Shown here piece by piece: positions 31,066 to 38,290 of a stretch of DNA of 64,000 nt. The notes under the pieces were generated by a model that was given only the letters and a program-made list of their open reading frames with translations, was not told where the DNA came from and did not search any database. Numbering within the stretch: position 1 is the first letter of the stretch; every line of letters begins with the position of its first letter. The DNA comes from Actinophytocola sp963825445 (GTDB taxonomy: Bacteria; Actinomycetota; Actinomycetes; Mycobacteriales; Pseudonocardiaceae): contig CAWGTM010000005.1 in assembly GCA_963825445.1 (NCBI GenBank), forward strand, positions 1-64,000, written 5' to 3'. Made by a program: the position numbers and the translations under genes.

Positions 31066-33159
31066 ATGGGTGCCTTGGGTGTCGTCTCCAGTGACCAACA
31101 GCAGGCACCGGCGGACACCGAACTGGACGCCGAGCAGCTCGCCGCCATCCACGCACCGAGGGGTCCGGTCTGCGTACTGGCGGGCGCCGGCACCGGCAAG
31201 ACCCGCACGATCGTCCACCGCATCGCGCACCTCATCCAGGCCGGGCACGTCTCGGCCGGCCAGGTCCTGGCCGTGACGTTCACCGCGCGGGCCGCCGGGC
31301 AGCTGCGCACCCGGCTGCGTGGCCTCGGCGTGCACGGCGCGCAGGCCCGCACGTTCCACGCGGCGGCGCTGCGGCAGCTGCGGTACTTCTGGCCGAGGGT
31401 GGTCGGCGGCCCGCAGTGGGACCTGCTCGACGGCAAGTTGCGCCTGGTCAGCCAGGCCGCGCACAAGGCGGGGACCGGCACCGAGTCCGAAGTGCTGCGG
31501 GACCTGGCCAGTGAGATCGAGTGGGCGAAGGCCTCGCTCATCACCCCGGACGACTACGCGGCGGCCACCGTCCGCGTGAACCGTCAGCCGCCCGCGCCCG
31601 CCGAGCAGGTGGCGCAGGTGTACCGCTGGTACGAGTCGCTGAAGACGAAGGCCAACCAGCTCGACTTCGACGACCTGCTGCTGCACACGGCCGCCGCGCT
31701 GGAGGAGCACCCGCTGGTGGCCGACGAGTTCCGCGACCGCTACCGGTGTTTCGTGGTCGACGAGTACCAGGACGTCACCCCGCTGCAGCAGCGCGTGCTG
31801 GACGCCTGGCTGGGGGAGCGCGACGACCTCACGGTGGTCGGCGACGCGAACCAGACCATCTATTCGTTCGCCGGCGCCTCGCCGCGCCCGCTGCTGGGGT
31901 TCACCCGCCGCTTCCCGAGCGCGACCGTGGTCCGACTCGAGCGCGACTACCGCTCGACCCCGCAGGTCGTGTCCCTCGCCAACCGTGTCATCGGCGCGGC
32001 GCGTGACCGGCCCGCCGGGTCGCGGCTGAACCTGATCGGGCAGCGGCCGAGCGGGCCGGAGCCGACGTTCGGTGAGTACGACGACGAGGCGGCCGAGGCG
32101 AGCGCCGTGGCCACGCGGATCTCCGAGCTGCTCGAGGCCGGCACCTCGGCCAGTGAGATCGCCGTCCTCTATCGGGTGAACGCGCAGTCGGAGACCTACG
32201 AGCAGGCACTGTCCGAACTGGACATCCCGTACCTGGTGCGTGGCGGCGAGCGGTTCTTCGCGAGGCTGGAGATCCGGCAGGCCACGGCCGCGCTGCGCAC
32301 CGCGAGCCTGCAGCGGCCCACCGGCGAGCTGCCGAAACTGGTCCGCGACCTGCTGGAGCCGCTCGGGTTGAGTGCCGACCCGCCGACCGGCGGCGCGGCG
32401 CGCGAACGCTGGGAGTCGCTGCTGGCGCTGGTCGAGCTGGCCGAGGAACTCGCCGGCCAGGTCGAGGGCGCCGACCTCGCGCAGTACGTGGCCGAACTGG
32501 ACATGCGGGCCCGCGCGCAGCATCCGCCGACCGTCGAGGGCGTCACGCTGGCCTCGCTGCACGCGGCCAAGGGCCTCGAGTGGGACGCCGTGTTCCTGGT
32601 CGGCCTGGTGGAGGGCACCGTGCCGATCCAGCACGCCGACGGCAACGAGACGGCGGTCGAGGAGGAACGCAGGCTGCTCTATGTCGGGGTGACCCGCGCG
32701 CGGCGGTTCCTCTGGTTGTCGTGGGCGCTGTTCCGGTCGGGCAACAACCGTCGACGGCGGCGCAGCCGGTTCCTCTACGGGATGGTTCCCGACGATCACC
32801 CGGCGTCACGACTCGTGCGGGCACGTCAGCAACCCGGGGTGGAGCCGACCAGGTGCCGGGTGTGCGACGCGGCGCTGCTCGGGGCCGTGGCCACAAAGCT
32901 CGGCCGGTGCCAGAACTGCCCGGCCGACATCGACGAGGCCCTGCTGGCCAAGCTCCGGGACTGGCGCGCGAAGCGGGCGCGGGCGCTGAAAGTGCCGGCC
33001 TACGTGGTGTTCACCGACGCGACGCTCACGGCCATCGCCGAGCAGCGGCCCACCGACGCCGCGGCGCTGGTGGGGATCGCCGGGATCGGCGCGAGCAAGC
33101 TCGAGAAGTTCGGCTCGGAGGTCCTCACGCTCCTCACCGCCGACCGCACCGACGGGTGA
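31066..33159 (+). CDS. uvrD2: ATP-dependent DNA helicase UvrD2 (SF1, HRDC-containing)
   Basis: About 697 residues. Helicase motifs: GAGTGKT (motif I, near residue 44), AVTFTARAA (Ia), VVDEYQDVTP (II), VGDANQTIYSFAGA (III), LERDYRSTP (IV), ASLHAAKGLEWDAVFL (V) and LLYVGVTRARRFLWLSW (VI). After the motor comes a tetracysteine pair (CRVC and CQNC) and a C-terminal HRDC domain (about 600-690), the signature of actinobacterial UvrD2. It unwinds DNA 3' to 5' in repair. Start uncertain: ATG 31066 follows CAGGAT by 7 bases; ATG 31057 adds three residues. As in Mycobacterium, whiB7 is next door. Confidence 0.93.
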   Translation: MGALGVVSSDQQQAPADTELDAEQLAAIHAPRGPVCVLAGAGTGKTRTIVHRIAHLIQAGHVSAGQVLAVTFTARAAGQLRTRLRGLGVHGAQARTFHAAALRQLRYFWPRVVGGPQWDLLDGKLRLVSQAAHKAGTGTESEVLRDLASEIEWAKASLITPDDYAAATVRVNRQPPAPAEQVAQVYRWYESLKTKANQLDFDDLLLHTAAALEEHPLVADEFRDRYRCFVVDEYQDVTPLQQRVLDAWLGERDDLTVVGDANQTIYSFAGASPRPLLGFTRRFPSATVVRLERDYRSTPQVVSLANRVIGAARDRPAGSRLNLIGQRPSGPEPTFGEYDDEAAEASAVATRISELLEAGTSASEIAVLYRVNAQSETYEQALSELDIPYLVRGGERFFARLEIRQATAALRTASLQRPTGELPKLVRDLLEPLGLSADPPTGGAARERWESLLALVELAEELAGQVEGADLAQYVAELDMRARAQHPPTVEGVTLASLHAAKGLEWDAVFLVGLVEGTVPIQHADGNETAVEEERRLLYVGVTRARRFLWLSWALFRSGNNRRRRRSRFLYGMVPDDHPASRLVRARQQPGVEPTRCRVCDAALLGAVATKLGRCQNCPADIDEALLAKLRDWRAKRARALKVPAYVVFTDATLTAIAEQRPTDAAALVGIAGIGASKLEKFGSEVLTLLTADRTDG

Positions 33160-33186
33160 TCTGTAACGCATCGAGAAGAAGTCCCG

Positions 33187-33225
33187 AAAAACCTGTTGCA
33201 CCCCCGTGGTGTGGGGCAATAGCCT
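33187..33225 (+). promoter_or_regulatory. whiB7 promoter with AT-rich element
   Basis: AAAAA (33187-33191) lies 4 bases upstream of a -35 TTGCAC (33196-33201), with TAGCCT (33220-33225) as -10 after 18 bases. WhiB7-controlled promoters are known to carry an AT-rich patch just upstream of -35, bound by the protein's AT-hook, so autoregulation is likely. Confidence 0.6.
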
Positions 33226-33283
33226 GCAGTAGCCGGGTCGAGAGGCCCGAAGATCCTTCGGACGAGATGGGGAGGTGGTCCCA

Positions 33284-33490
33284 GTGGTGAACACGAATCT
33301 GATGTGCACGCTAGGTGGCTACCCCACGTCCGGGGGCTTTGGCGCGTTTACGCCGGAAGCGCACGGGGTGAAGTCTGCCCTCGTCACCGTGAAGCGTACC
33401 GCCATCGATACGCAGCCCGTCCGTGTCCGGATCCAGGGCACTGCTCTGCCGTCCTCCTCGTCCGCTCCACCTCGTGAGTGCAGAACTTGA
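33284..33490 (+). CDS. Leader ORF (uORF) upstream of whiB7, 68 codons
   Basis: GTG at 33284 (or GTG 33287, ATG 33302) follows a strong GGGGAGGTGG by 6-9 bases. The frame stays open to TGA at 33488-33490 and encodes VVNTNLMCTLGGYPTSGG then a hydrophilic, serine-rich end. The product matches nothing I recognise. Its stop codon falls inside a hairpin that competes with the terminator upstream of whiB7, so translation of the uORF is placed to control read-through. Upstream ORFs of this kind are known ahead of whiB7 in other actinomycetes. Confidence 0.65.
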   Translation: MVNTNLMCTLGGYPTSGGFGAFTPEAHGVKSALVTVKRTAIDTQPVRVRIQGTALPSSSSAPPRECRT

Positions 33491-33560
33491 CATCACGTCA
33501 AGTACCTAGGCTCACGAAGGCCGCGGACCCGGAAACGGATCCGCGGCCTTCGTGTTTTTT
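33473..33560 (+). promoter_or_regulatory. whiB7 attenuator: terminator with overlapping anti-terminator
   Basis: The terminator is a 15-bp stem (33513-33527 with 33540-33554) with an inner CCG-GAAA-CGG hairpin and a run of six T (33555-33560), the best intrinsic terminator in the window. Upstream, CGTGAG (33473-33478) can pair with CTCACG (33511-33516), whose last four bases belong to the terminator's left arm. A small hairpin ACTTGAC/GTCAAGT (33485-33503) nests within and contains the uORF stop. The two folds exclude each other, so ribosome position on the uORF can decide termination. Confidence 0.8.
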
Positions 33561-33619
33561 GGGCTCTACCAACGAAAACCGCGACAAGTAGTAGGAACAT
33601 CAGACAGGAGAAGCAAGTC

Positions 33620-34030
33620 ATGTCGACCGCGACTGTCCCACTCGAAAGTGGGGCACTACCGGACCTGCTCAACTCGTCCGGACTCGGCGTGAGCGGACTG
33701 CTGGACGTAGCCCCCGGGGCTGGTCTGGACCTGCCATGCCGGTCGGGCACCAACCCTGACCTGTGGTTCGCCGACACCCCTGCCGACCTCGAGCAGGCCA
33801 AGCGGCTCTGCGTGGACTGCCCGGTCCGCTCGGAGTGCCTGGCCAGCGCGTTGGCCAGGCAGGAGCCGTGGGGCGTCTGGGGTGGCGAGATCTTCGAGCG
33901 GGGTGCGGTCATCGCCCGCAAGCGGCCGCGTGGTCGCCCGCGCAAGGAGGACGTTGCACGTGAGGCGGCGGAGCGCGCCGCTCGTGAGGCAGCGGATCGC
34001 ACCGCCCGAGCACAGGAGGCCGCAGCGTGA
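33620..34030 (+). CDS. whiB7: WhiB7, antibiotic-stress transcription factor
   Basis: 136 residues with the Fe-S cluster cysteines Cys40, Cys64, Cys67 and Cys73 (C...CxxCxxxxxC), the WGVWGGE turn near 84-90, and the AT-hook RGRPRK at 104-109 that defines the WhiB7 subgroup. WhiB7 binds the housekeeping sigma factor and activates intrinsic resistance genes against ribosome-targeting drugs. AGGAGA lies 7 bases before the ATG. The C-terminus has an extra alanine/arginine-rich tail (about 110-136). Expression is probably set by the attenuator and by autoactivation. The stop overlaps the next gene (GTGA). Confidence 0.95.
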   Translation: MSTATVPLESGALPDLLNSSGLGVSGLLDVAPGAGLDLPCRSGTNPDLWFADTPADLEQAKRLCVDCPVRSECLASALARQEPWGVWGGEIFERGAVIARKRPRGRPRKEDVAREAAERAAREAADRTARAQEAAA

Positions 34031-34251
34031 ACACCCCGACGATGCATCCGCAGTCAAACCCGATGAACGCAACCTTCCCGAAGGGTTCCAAGTCAATGTT
34101 GCTCTATGAACGCCTTGCAAGAGAACGAATGCGAGAGGCGGAACAGGTGGCTCAGCAGCACCTGGTCCGCCGGTTGAACTCGGCCCGACGGTGGCAACGC
34201 CTTTCGGCCTGGGCGGCGAGGCGCGCGAACCGCGCGCAGGAGCTGCTCTGA
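34027..34251 (+). CDS. Small basic protein co-translated with whiB7
   Basis: 74 residues, strongly basic and helical. The core is LLYERLARERMREAEQVAQQ followed by an arginine-rich half (VRRLNSARRWQRLSAWAARR). No signal peptide or membrane helix. GTG start overlaps the whiB7 stop by 4 bases, and a strong terminator follows 21 bases after its stop, so it is made only from the whiB7 transcript and should share its induction by antibiotics. I do not recognise a characterised family; nucleic-acid or ribosome binding would fit the charge but is a guess. Confidence 0.75.
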   Translation: MNTPTMHPQSNPMNATFPKGSKSMLLYERLARERMREAEQVAQQHLVRRLNSARRWQRLSAWAARRANRAQELL

Positions 34252-34272
34252 GGTTCAATCAGCACTGAGACA

Positions 34273-34311
34273 CCGCTCGCCCCGCCCGCACCGGCGGGGC
34301 GAGCGGTTTTT
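34273..34311 (+). terminator. Terminator of the whiB7 operon
   Basis: A perfect 14-bp GC-rich stem (CCGCTCGCCCCGCC / GGCGGGGCGAGCGG), 6-base loop and TTTTT. Confidence 0.92.
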
Positions 34312-34432
34312 GGTGTCCTGAAAGGACTTTGGGTCACGGTCGTGGAACAGCGAGGAAACCTGGCCGTCACCGACGAACGGCGAAACAGTCGTATCGTGTC
34401 GGGTTGGTTCGCCCCCGACTTGGGACGGTGTT

Positions 34433-35431
34433 GTGGCAACACAGGATGAACCCCCAAGAAGAACTTCCGGTCGCCGAAAGCCCCGCACCTCGGGCACCGG
34501 CCGCACGGGCGCCCGCTTTCCCGCGCTACCACCAGAACCCGATCCCGAGGAAACCGGCGCCCACGCCCGGCCGGTCGAGGACGACCGGTCGCGGGAACAC
34601 GGGTGGGCGGTAGACGTGGATCGGGGGACCGGCAGCCGTTTCGGCTCGGAGCCGAGACATTCCGACGAGTCGACGGCTGCCACGGATTTCTCCTGGGGAT
34701 CTGGCGGCCACATGCGATCACTGCCGCCGACGTCCGGTGAACGGGGCGAGAAAGACCGCTATTCGTCGCCGCCGGAAGAGGGCGGGCAATTCGGGGGAGG
34801 CTCGTTTTCGCAGGGTGAATACGGACAGTTAGAGGGTCGTGTCGACGTGCCGGATGGCGATGGGTCTTCGCCGCCGGCGGATATTGATGGGCAGGCGGTG
34901 GTCGGTGGTACAGGTGCTCGGTATGGGCCGTACTCCGTGGGCAAAGCCAAGCGCACCAAGCGTTCTGAGGACTCGGCCCCCGCCCGCCCCGCCCCCTCCC
35001 CCTCCGCCGCCGCCTCCTCCTTTTCTGAACCTGCTCGGGCTGTTCGTTGGCCGGATGAGGCCTTCAACGAGCTGGCCGAGCAGGTCGTCAAACCGTGGTC
35101 GTCCGCCTTGGTTCGGCCTTATGCGCACACCGGTGGGCGCACTCGTGCCGATTGTGACCTCGCTTTGGAGGCCTTGATTTCCACCAGCGTCGAAGCCGAC
35201 GTTGGGCCGTTGCCGGTTACGGCGCATGGGCGGGCGATCGTCGAGTTGTGTTTGCGGCCTCGGTCGGTTGCCGAGGTCGCCGCGTTGTTGGCCGTGCCGC
35301 TCGGGGTTGCCCGGGTTCTGTTGAGTGATCTCGCCACCGCGGGTGTCGTGTTCGTTCATCCGACGGGTGGTGGTCGGGTGCCGGAGGTCGATTTCATGCA
35401 CCGGGTTCTTGTCGGCCTTCGGCGGCTGTGA
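34433..35431 (+). CDS. DUF742 protein with long disordered N-terminus
   Basis: 332 residues. The first 210 are low complexity (Pro, Gly, Ser, Glu, Arg), with a run PARPAPSPSAAASS. The C-terminal 115 form a DUF742 domain: VRPYAHTGGRTRADCDLALE then a winged-helix-like PLGVARVLLSDLATAGVVFVH. DUF742 proteins are usually the third member of four-gene conservons with a kinase, a roadblock protein and a small GTPase; none of those is adjacent here, so this is an orphan. GTG start at 34433 with GGGACGG just upstream. Confidence 0.8.
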   Translation: MATQDEPPRRTSGRRKPRTSGTGRTGARFPALPPEPDPEETGAHARPVEDDRSREHGWAVDVDRGTGSRFGSEPRHSDESTAATDFSWGSGGHMRSLPPTSGERGEKDRYSSPPEEGGQFGGGSFSQGEYGQLEGRVDVPDGDGSSPPADIDGQAVVGGTGARYGPYSVGKAKRTKRSEDSAPARPAPSPSAAASSFSEPARAVRWPDEAFNELAEQVVKPWSSALVRPYAHTGGRTRADCDLALEALISTSVEADVGPLPVTAHGRAIVELCLRPRSVAEVAALLAVPLGVARVLLSDLATAGVVFVHPTGGGRVPEVDFMHRVLVGLRRL

Positions 35432-35488
35432 AATTAGGTGTGTTCGGCGGCTGCGCTCCGATCTTGTCGTTGGTTATGGTCCGGGGCC

Positions 35489-36373
35489 ATGGGGCACACG
35501 CACGACGGCATCGACTGGACCACCCGGCTCGCCGCGCTGCGACGGGCTGACGAACTCGAGGCGTCCGTCAACCAGGACGTCGCCGCCCGGCTGGTCGGGC
35601 TGCTCGACCAACCGCGGCCGGTGGTCGTCGACCTCGGGTCCGGTGCCGGCGGGATGAGCGCCGCTCTGGCCGGTGCCCTCGGTGGCCGCGACGGTGGTCG
35701 GGTCGTGCCGGTCGACGCCGTGCCGGACCTGCTCGACGCGGCGACCACCCACACCGCCACCGTCGCCGCCGGTACCGCGGCGACCGTCGAGGTCGAGCCC
35801 GTCGAGGTGGACGCGGCCAGCGAGCAACTCGCCGAACTGCTGCCGGCCGCCGACCTGGTGTGGGCGTCGCGGGTGGTGCACCACCTGCCCGACCAGCAGC
35901 GCGCCATCGAGCGGCTGACCGACGTGCTCGCGCCCGGCGGTTGGCTGGCACTCGGCGAGGGCGGCCTGCGCACCCGGTGCCTGCCGTGGGACCTCGGTGT
36001 CGGCGAACCCGGTCTGGCCGACCGCATCGCCGCCGCCCGCGACGCGTGGTTCGTCCGGATGCGGACCGAGATGCCCGACGCCGTCCGGCTGCCGGTCGGC
36101 TGGAACCGCGCGCTGTCCGACGCCGGCCTGACCGAGGTGTTCTCCTTCAGCTACCTCATTGACCTCCCTGCTCCCGCCGACGAGGCGGTTCGACTGTCCG
36201 TTGTGGACTGGTTGACATGGATGAGTGACATCGGCGAGGACGCCCTGAGCGAGTCCGACCGCCGGGCGATCGCCCGCCTGCTCGACCCGGCCGACGACGC
36301 GTACGTCGGCCGCCGCGACGACGTGTTCCTGCTGGGTGCCAGCACCGTCTACCTGGGACGCAAGGCGCGGTGA
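35489..36373 (+). CDS. SAM-dependent class I methyltransferase
   Basis: 294 residues with a Rossmann methyltransferase core: VVVDLGSGAGGMSAAL (motif I, SAM binding), DLVWASRVVHHLPD (motif IV region) and VLAPGGWLALGEGG (post-II). The C-terminal part resembles cap-like domains of small-molecule methyltransferases. Substrate unknown. ATG 35489 is chosen because TATGGT ends 8 bases before it, a leaderless pattern; the reading frame is open 17 codons further upstream. Confidence 0.87.
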   Translation: MGHTHDGIDWTTRLAALRRADELEASVNQDVAARLVGLLDQPRPVVVDLGSGAGGMSAALAGALGGRDGGRVVPVDAVPDLLDAATTHTATVAAGTAATVEVEPVEVDAASEQLAELLPAADLVWASRVVHHLPDQQRAIERLTDVLAPGGWLALGEGGLRTRCLPWDLGVGEPGLADRIAAARDAWFVRMRTEMPDAVRLPVGWNRALSDAGLTEVFSFSYLIDLPAPADEAVRLSVVDWLTWMSDIGEDALSESDRRAIARLLDPADDAYVGRRDDVFLLGASTVYLGRKAR

Positions 36374-36421
36374 CCCAGAGTTAACAGTTTCGTCCCGCAC
36401 TCCGCACGTTCATCGGATTGA

Positions 36422-36631
36422 ATGGTTCACATGGTTGACAGGCCTCCTGTTCCCGATGCGGCCGACGCGGTGTGCGCGCGCTGCGGTCGGTCCCGAGCCG
36501 GCGCCCCACCAGCCGAGGCGTTGGCGTGGGTCATGGAGAACGACCGCCGCGGGCAGAGCTGGCTGTGTCCGACCTGCGCACGCACCCACGTCCGCGACAT
36601 CGAGGGAAAGCTCCCGGCCGAGTACTGGTGA
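36422..36631 (+). CDS. Small zinc-ribbon protein
   Basis: 69 residues with two CxxC knuckles (CARC and CPTC) 32 residues apart and the closing RTHVRDIEGKLPAEYW. Proteins of this size with the same ending are widespread in actinomycetes but uncharacterised. Either ATG 36422 or ATG 36431 may be used. The bases around its stop codon recur in degenerate form downstream. Confidence 0.75.
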   Translation: MVHMVDRPPVPDAADAVCARCGRSRAGAPPAEALAWVMENDRRGQSWLCPTCARTHVRDIEGKLPAEYW

Positions 36632-37291
36632 TCGCGCGGGTCTCGGACTGCGCCGGGTGTGCGTGCGTGGGCATGTCCGTAGCTCGGGGACACCGATCGA
36701 GTGCTGGTGATTGCGGTCGGGTTCGTGGGTTGAGGCTGCGATTGGGCGGGCCTTGGTTTGTTGGGACTGCGCGTGCCCGCGCATCCGTGGCTCCGGGGAT
36801 GCGCCGGTCGTTTGTTTGGCGATCGCGTGGTTTGCGGATGGGTCGCGTGTGTTGGGCGGTTCTGGTGTGTCGGGTCTGTGGGGCGGCCAGGTTCGTGGCA
36901 TCGGGGATAGAACGGTCGAGGGCTGGTGATCGCGTGGTCTGTGGGCGGGCATGGAGTTGTGTACGGACCGCTCTCGGCTGGGAACGGGACCAGCGTCGGG
37001 TGCTGGCCACCGGTGGCTCGCGTTCGGAGGCCTGGTCTTGGCCGGACGGCGGGGCCGGGCTGGGCGTCAGTGACAGCCGGATGGAGATCAGCGCGTGATG
37101 ACCGGTCGGCGTGTGTGTGGATGGCAGGTTCGGCGTGCCTGAGCGGCCAACTCGGCGTGCCTGAGTGGCTGGTTCGGCGTGTGTGGTGGCTGACTTGGCG
37201 TGTGTGGGTGGCCTTCTCGGCGTGACTGAGTGGCTGACTCGGTGCTGGGCGCTGGGTTGGGGCGAGGGTGTGGGGGTGTGGGTGTTGGGGT
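36632..37291. other. Gene-free stretch with degenerate repeats
   Basis: 660 bases with no credible gene. The + strand is unusually rich in G and T. The first 300 bases hold decayed echoes of the zinc-ribbon gene's 3' end: GAGTACTGGTGATCGCG at its stop, GAGTGCTGGTGATTGCGG near 36699, CGATCGCGTGGTTTG near 36820 and GAGGGCTGGTGATCGCG near 36918. The last 150 bases are the 22-bp array. The AbiEi/DUF559-like gene on the minus strand ends at 37292. Confidence 0.6.
37106..37260. repeat. 22-bp tandem repeat array, seven degenerate units
   Basis: TCGGCGTG (or TTGGCGTG, TCGGTG) recurs at 37106, 37130, 37152, 37174, 37195, 37217 and 37239, giving steps of 24, 22, 22, 21, 22 and 22 bases. The unit reads TCGGCGTG, two variable bases, then TGAGTGGCTG and two more. 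The period is not a multiple of three, so it does not encode a protein repeat. Confidence 0.8.
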
Positions 37292-38200
37292 TCATCGGGG
37301 GGTTCTGCCCGCCTTTAGTAGGGCGTTGGCTACTTCGGCCATTACCGTGCCTGGGTCTTTGTGCAGGCGGGACGGGTCGGTTCGGAGGATGGTGATGCCT
37401 GCTGCACGTAGGCGGTGGTCGTCCTTTGGGAGTTCGGTGCCTGGTGGGGAGTGGTGTTCGCCCGTCAGCTCCCACGCCAGGCCGTGGTGGGGCCACCACG
37501 CGTCGGCCACTCCCAGGGGTAGGCCACTGCGGTCGTGGAGGGGGAACTGCCATGCCGGCATCGGCAGGTAGGCCTCTCGGATCAGTCTGCGGGCCAGGCC
37601 CAGCGCCACCGGGACCACGCGCAGGGCCTCGTCGCTCAGGAGTTTGCGCACCGCGGCGCTGCCTCGTTGGCTGCCCGCGTCCAGTTCGGCTCGGAGCGCG
37701 GCCACCGTGCACAGGCGGGTTCGGATCGGGGTGTGCAGGAGCGTTGCCAAACGTTTGCGGTCTGACTCTCGTCTCGCCGCGTCGAGGGTGGCTCGCACCA
37801 GCGGGGCCACGGGTAGGCCGTTGTGCCACACCGGTTCTGGTGGTCTGGTGGTTCGTTCGACCGTCAGGTACGCCTGGCTGATCACGCGGCGGTCGGCCGG
37901 GGCCAGGATCAGCACGCCCTCCGGCACCGGCACATCCACGCCCTGGGCACGCATCGCGTCCGCGCCGCTCACCACCGCGCCCTCACCCGCGTAGACGAGC
38001 GCCGCTCGTAACCGTTGCCGCCTGGTGGGCTCGGCACCACTCAGCAGAATGACCCCCGGCAGCAGCCGCTGCCACGGGCCGGACGGCTGGCACCTGGTCG
38101 ACATCGCGTACGTGGTGACCCCGGCGGTGCGCAGCTGGGCAGCGCTGATGATCCCGTCGGGCACGGTGTGTGTCAGGTTGGCGACGCTCGGTTGAGTCAT
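37292..38200 (-). CDS. AbiEi-antitoxin-like / DUF559-type protein
   Basis: 302 residues. The N-terminal winged-helix part (DGIISAAQLRTAGVTTYAMS, then WQRLLPGVILLSG) matches the domain shared with AbiEi-type antitoxins. The C-terminal part (about 215-300), with WWPHHGLAWELTGEHH and DDHRLRAAGITILR, resembles the very-short-patch-repair/DUF559 endonuclease-like fold, including the E of WELTG. This two-domain family is multicopy in actinomycetes and of unknown role. No AbiEii toxin gene is adjacent, so a working toxin-antitoxin pair is not supported. Confidence 0.7.
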   Translation of the reverse strand: MTQPSVANLTHTVPDGIISAAQLRTAGVTTYAMSTRCQPSGPWQRLLPGVILLSGAEPTRRQRLRAALVYAGEGAVVSGADAMRAQGVDVPVPEGVLILAPADRRVISQAYLTVERTTRPPEPVWHNGLPVAPLVRATLDAARRESDRKRLATLLHTPIRTRLCTVAALRAELDAGSQRGSAAVRKLLSDEALRVVPVALGLARRLIREAYLPMPAWQFPLHDRSGLPLGVADAWWPHHGLAWELTGEHHSPPGTELPKDDHRLRAAGITILRTDPSRLHKDPGTVMAEVANALLKAGRTPR

Positions 38201-38290
38201 ACCTCGATCCTGCGCCAGAAAGGCAGGCCGCGGAAACTCGCGAGCGGGGCTGTGGACAACTTGACCGAGCGAATGGACCGTTCGCTCGGT

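Noticed and set aside
37106..37260. CRISPR array
   Set aside because: Units are degenerate, directly adjacent at 22 bases and have no spacers; no cas genes are present.
37292..38200. AbiE toxin-antitoxin system
   Set aside because: Only an antitoxin-like winged helix is seen, fused to a nuclease-like domain; no AbiEii nucleotidyltransferase gene is adjacent.
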